Assembly: GCA_028829895.1 (NCBI GenBank)
Contig: CM054182.1
Location: 61,154,379-61,218,378, forward strand
Reading direction: 5' to 3'
Length of the DNA stretch: 64,000 bases
Source of the DNA: Sinotaia quadrata
Lineage: Eukaryota > Mollusca > Gastropoda > Architaenioglossa > Viviparidae
Position 1 is the first letter of the stretch, and each line of letters starts with the position of its first letter. The position numbers and the translations under genes are program-made. Below are positions 62,680 through 64,000 of this stretch, in pieces. The notes beneath the pieces are model-generated. The model was not told the origin of the DNA and did no database searches. It saw nothing but the letters and a program-made list of their open reading frames with translations.

Positions 62680-64000
62680 TCATCCCAAATTCATGGTCTG
62701 TTGGTTAAAGAGTTCTAAAGTAATGGCACTGAGTAGAGCAGGGATGCTGTCCTTGTTGTGTAGGTACAGTGCTATGTTGTCTTGCTGGCGTGCTGAAAAG
62801 TCCGTTTGCAGCATCTGTATCTCCCCTGATGACCCTTGCTAAAAACAAAACAATTCAAAAATTAAAATTAAAATTTTTTTTAAAAAGAACATGGTGCAAA
62901 AATCTTTCAGAAGTAAAAATAAAAACATATTTTTAAATAGTAACCACCCACAATGGCTTTAAGAAACACAATTAAATGTCTTCAAAATTTGTTAACAGAA
63001 AATATCTTTAATAAGTACAACACATTCAAATGCTGATAAAATATACTCAAGGAAATAGCATTTTGTTAACTTTAACAAATCTAATTTGTATAGATTTTAG
63101 CATGCTAAGCAAATATAGTTTGTTGCTGCAGGGATAAACTAAGTTTTGGTGAGATTGTTACCTCATATATTATGAACAAATACAAAGCTAGACTCTCGTG
63201 ATCAATTAATATGAAAAAAATATATATTTTTTAAAAATCCATATATAACTAATAGGTATTTGTGAGTAAAATAGTCACTAGATTCTATTGTTAACAGATC
63301 AAGATTAAATCCTACATAGAAAATATTATAGTTTGACATATAGAGAGAGGCCAATATTTTATTAGGCAAGTCCACTCGCTATATAGAGTCTGGAGACATC
63401 ACATATCGGCTGATTTCACTCTTTTTCAAAACTGTCTATCTCGGTAATTAGAAGAAAGAAATGGGTGAAAATTGTTTTAATAAATAAAGGAATCTTCAAA
63501 TGTTAAATATAAGTTTTGTTTGTACATTTCAATGACGTATTTATTATGTTTTGATCGATAACATAAATGCTGGTAAAGCGTACTGAAGTGCCTGTGGCAA
63601 AATTTGAACATGGCTGACCTCCGACATCGTTTTGGGGTATGGTCACATAACGTGCTATCGACTTTCTGGGATTCAACCAATAAAAATAAAGCTCATATCA
63701 ACAGAAAGCTAAGATAATGACCTTTAATACAAGCATCGGTTCATTTCAATTTTTAAAATTTTTACTGTAGCAAATTAGAGTCCAAATTATAAAAGCTGGC
63801 AGAGTACAAAACTATCTCAGCAGAATAGGCAGAAATAGCACACAAGTATACATTTAACATAATGCATATAAGCACGATTTAAAAAAAACAACACAACTTT
63901 ACTAACCTTGAAGAGCAGGTAATCATGTTGTGACTCGGCGTACATGCTCGCTAAACGATACTGTCCAGTACAGGGCATGTCAATTTTGTAGCCAAGAAGT
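62680..64000 (-). CDS. Unidentified protein, last two coding exons (5' end outside window)
   Basis: Exon 63999-63907 (the window edge cuts it) ends in AAG/GTTAGT. Exon 62838-62680 follows acceptor TTTTTAG and ends in TGA. Both are phase 0 at the join. The 83 visible residues contain GYKIDMPCTGQYRLASMYAE, QHDYLLFKQGSSGEIQ and NKDSIPALLSAITLELFNQQ. The mix of hydrophobic strands and a C-terminal amphipathic helix looks like a folded domain rather than noise, and the codon use and splice sites are good. I do not recognise the family. It is in the same orientation as MRPL58, about 4 kb upstream of it. Confidence 0.62.

Overview
This is a nuclear genomic window from an invertebrate animal. The genes are split by long AT-rich introns with GT/AG junctions. 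The protein set is metazoan (TRP-type channel, tektin-3, NUBP1, mitochondrial ICT1/MRPL58). Microsatellites, DNA-transposon remnants and TTAGGG-type repeats are common. I infer a lophotrochozoan, most likely a mollusc, but the window alone does not fix the species.

Layout. 1-4478 (+): the last three coding exons of a TRP-like cation channel. 7992-18563 (-): a complete tektin-3 gene with an untranslated 5' exon near 21610; it is convergent with the channel gene. 23438-44896 (+): a complete 11-exon NUBP1 gene, head-to-head with tektin-3; intron 3 holds a broken piggyBac transposase and a hAT-like element, and intron 7 holds a 2 kb LTR-like element. 47595-58551 (-): a complete six-exon MRPL58/ICT1 gene, tail-to-tail with NUBP1; its introns hold a hAT element with a transposase remnant, a mariner-type MITE, a probable hAT remnant, a 1.4 kb solo LTR with a perfect 5-bp target duplication, and a perfect 29-bp hairpin. 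58893-60057 (+): a decayed coding-like stretch with half an Ig-like domain. 62680-64000 (-): the last two coding exons of a gene I cannot name.

The genes are unrelated housekeeping or ciliary functions (cytosolic Fe-S assembly, mitochondrial ribosome rescue, axoneme structure, ion channel), so no shared pathway or operon-like logic is implied.

The most unusual biology is in tektin-3. (1) A 144-nt coding exon is present twice in tandem, with the same length and phase, both open and both with good splice sites, which suggests mutually exclusive exons. (2) A 58-bp minisatellite of ten copies spans an exon/intron boundary, so the 5' splice site is present ten times in a row. (3) The acceptor of the same intron is also tandemly duplicated, and use of the outer copy would add 16 codons in frame. 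A separate curiosity is a 182-bp mobile element with an 8-bp target duplication whose core is degenerate telomeric repeat (582-763).
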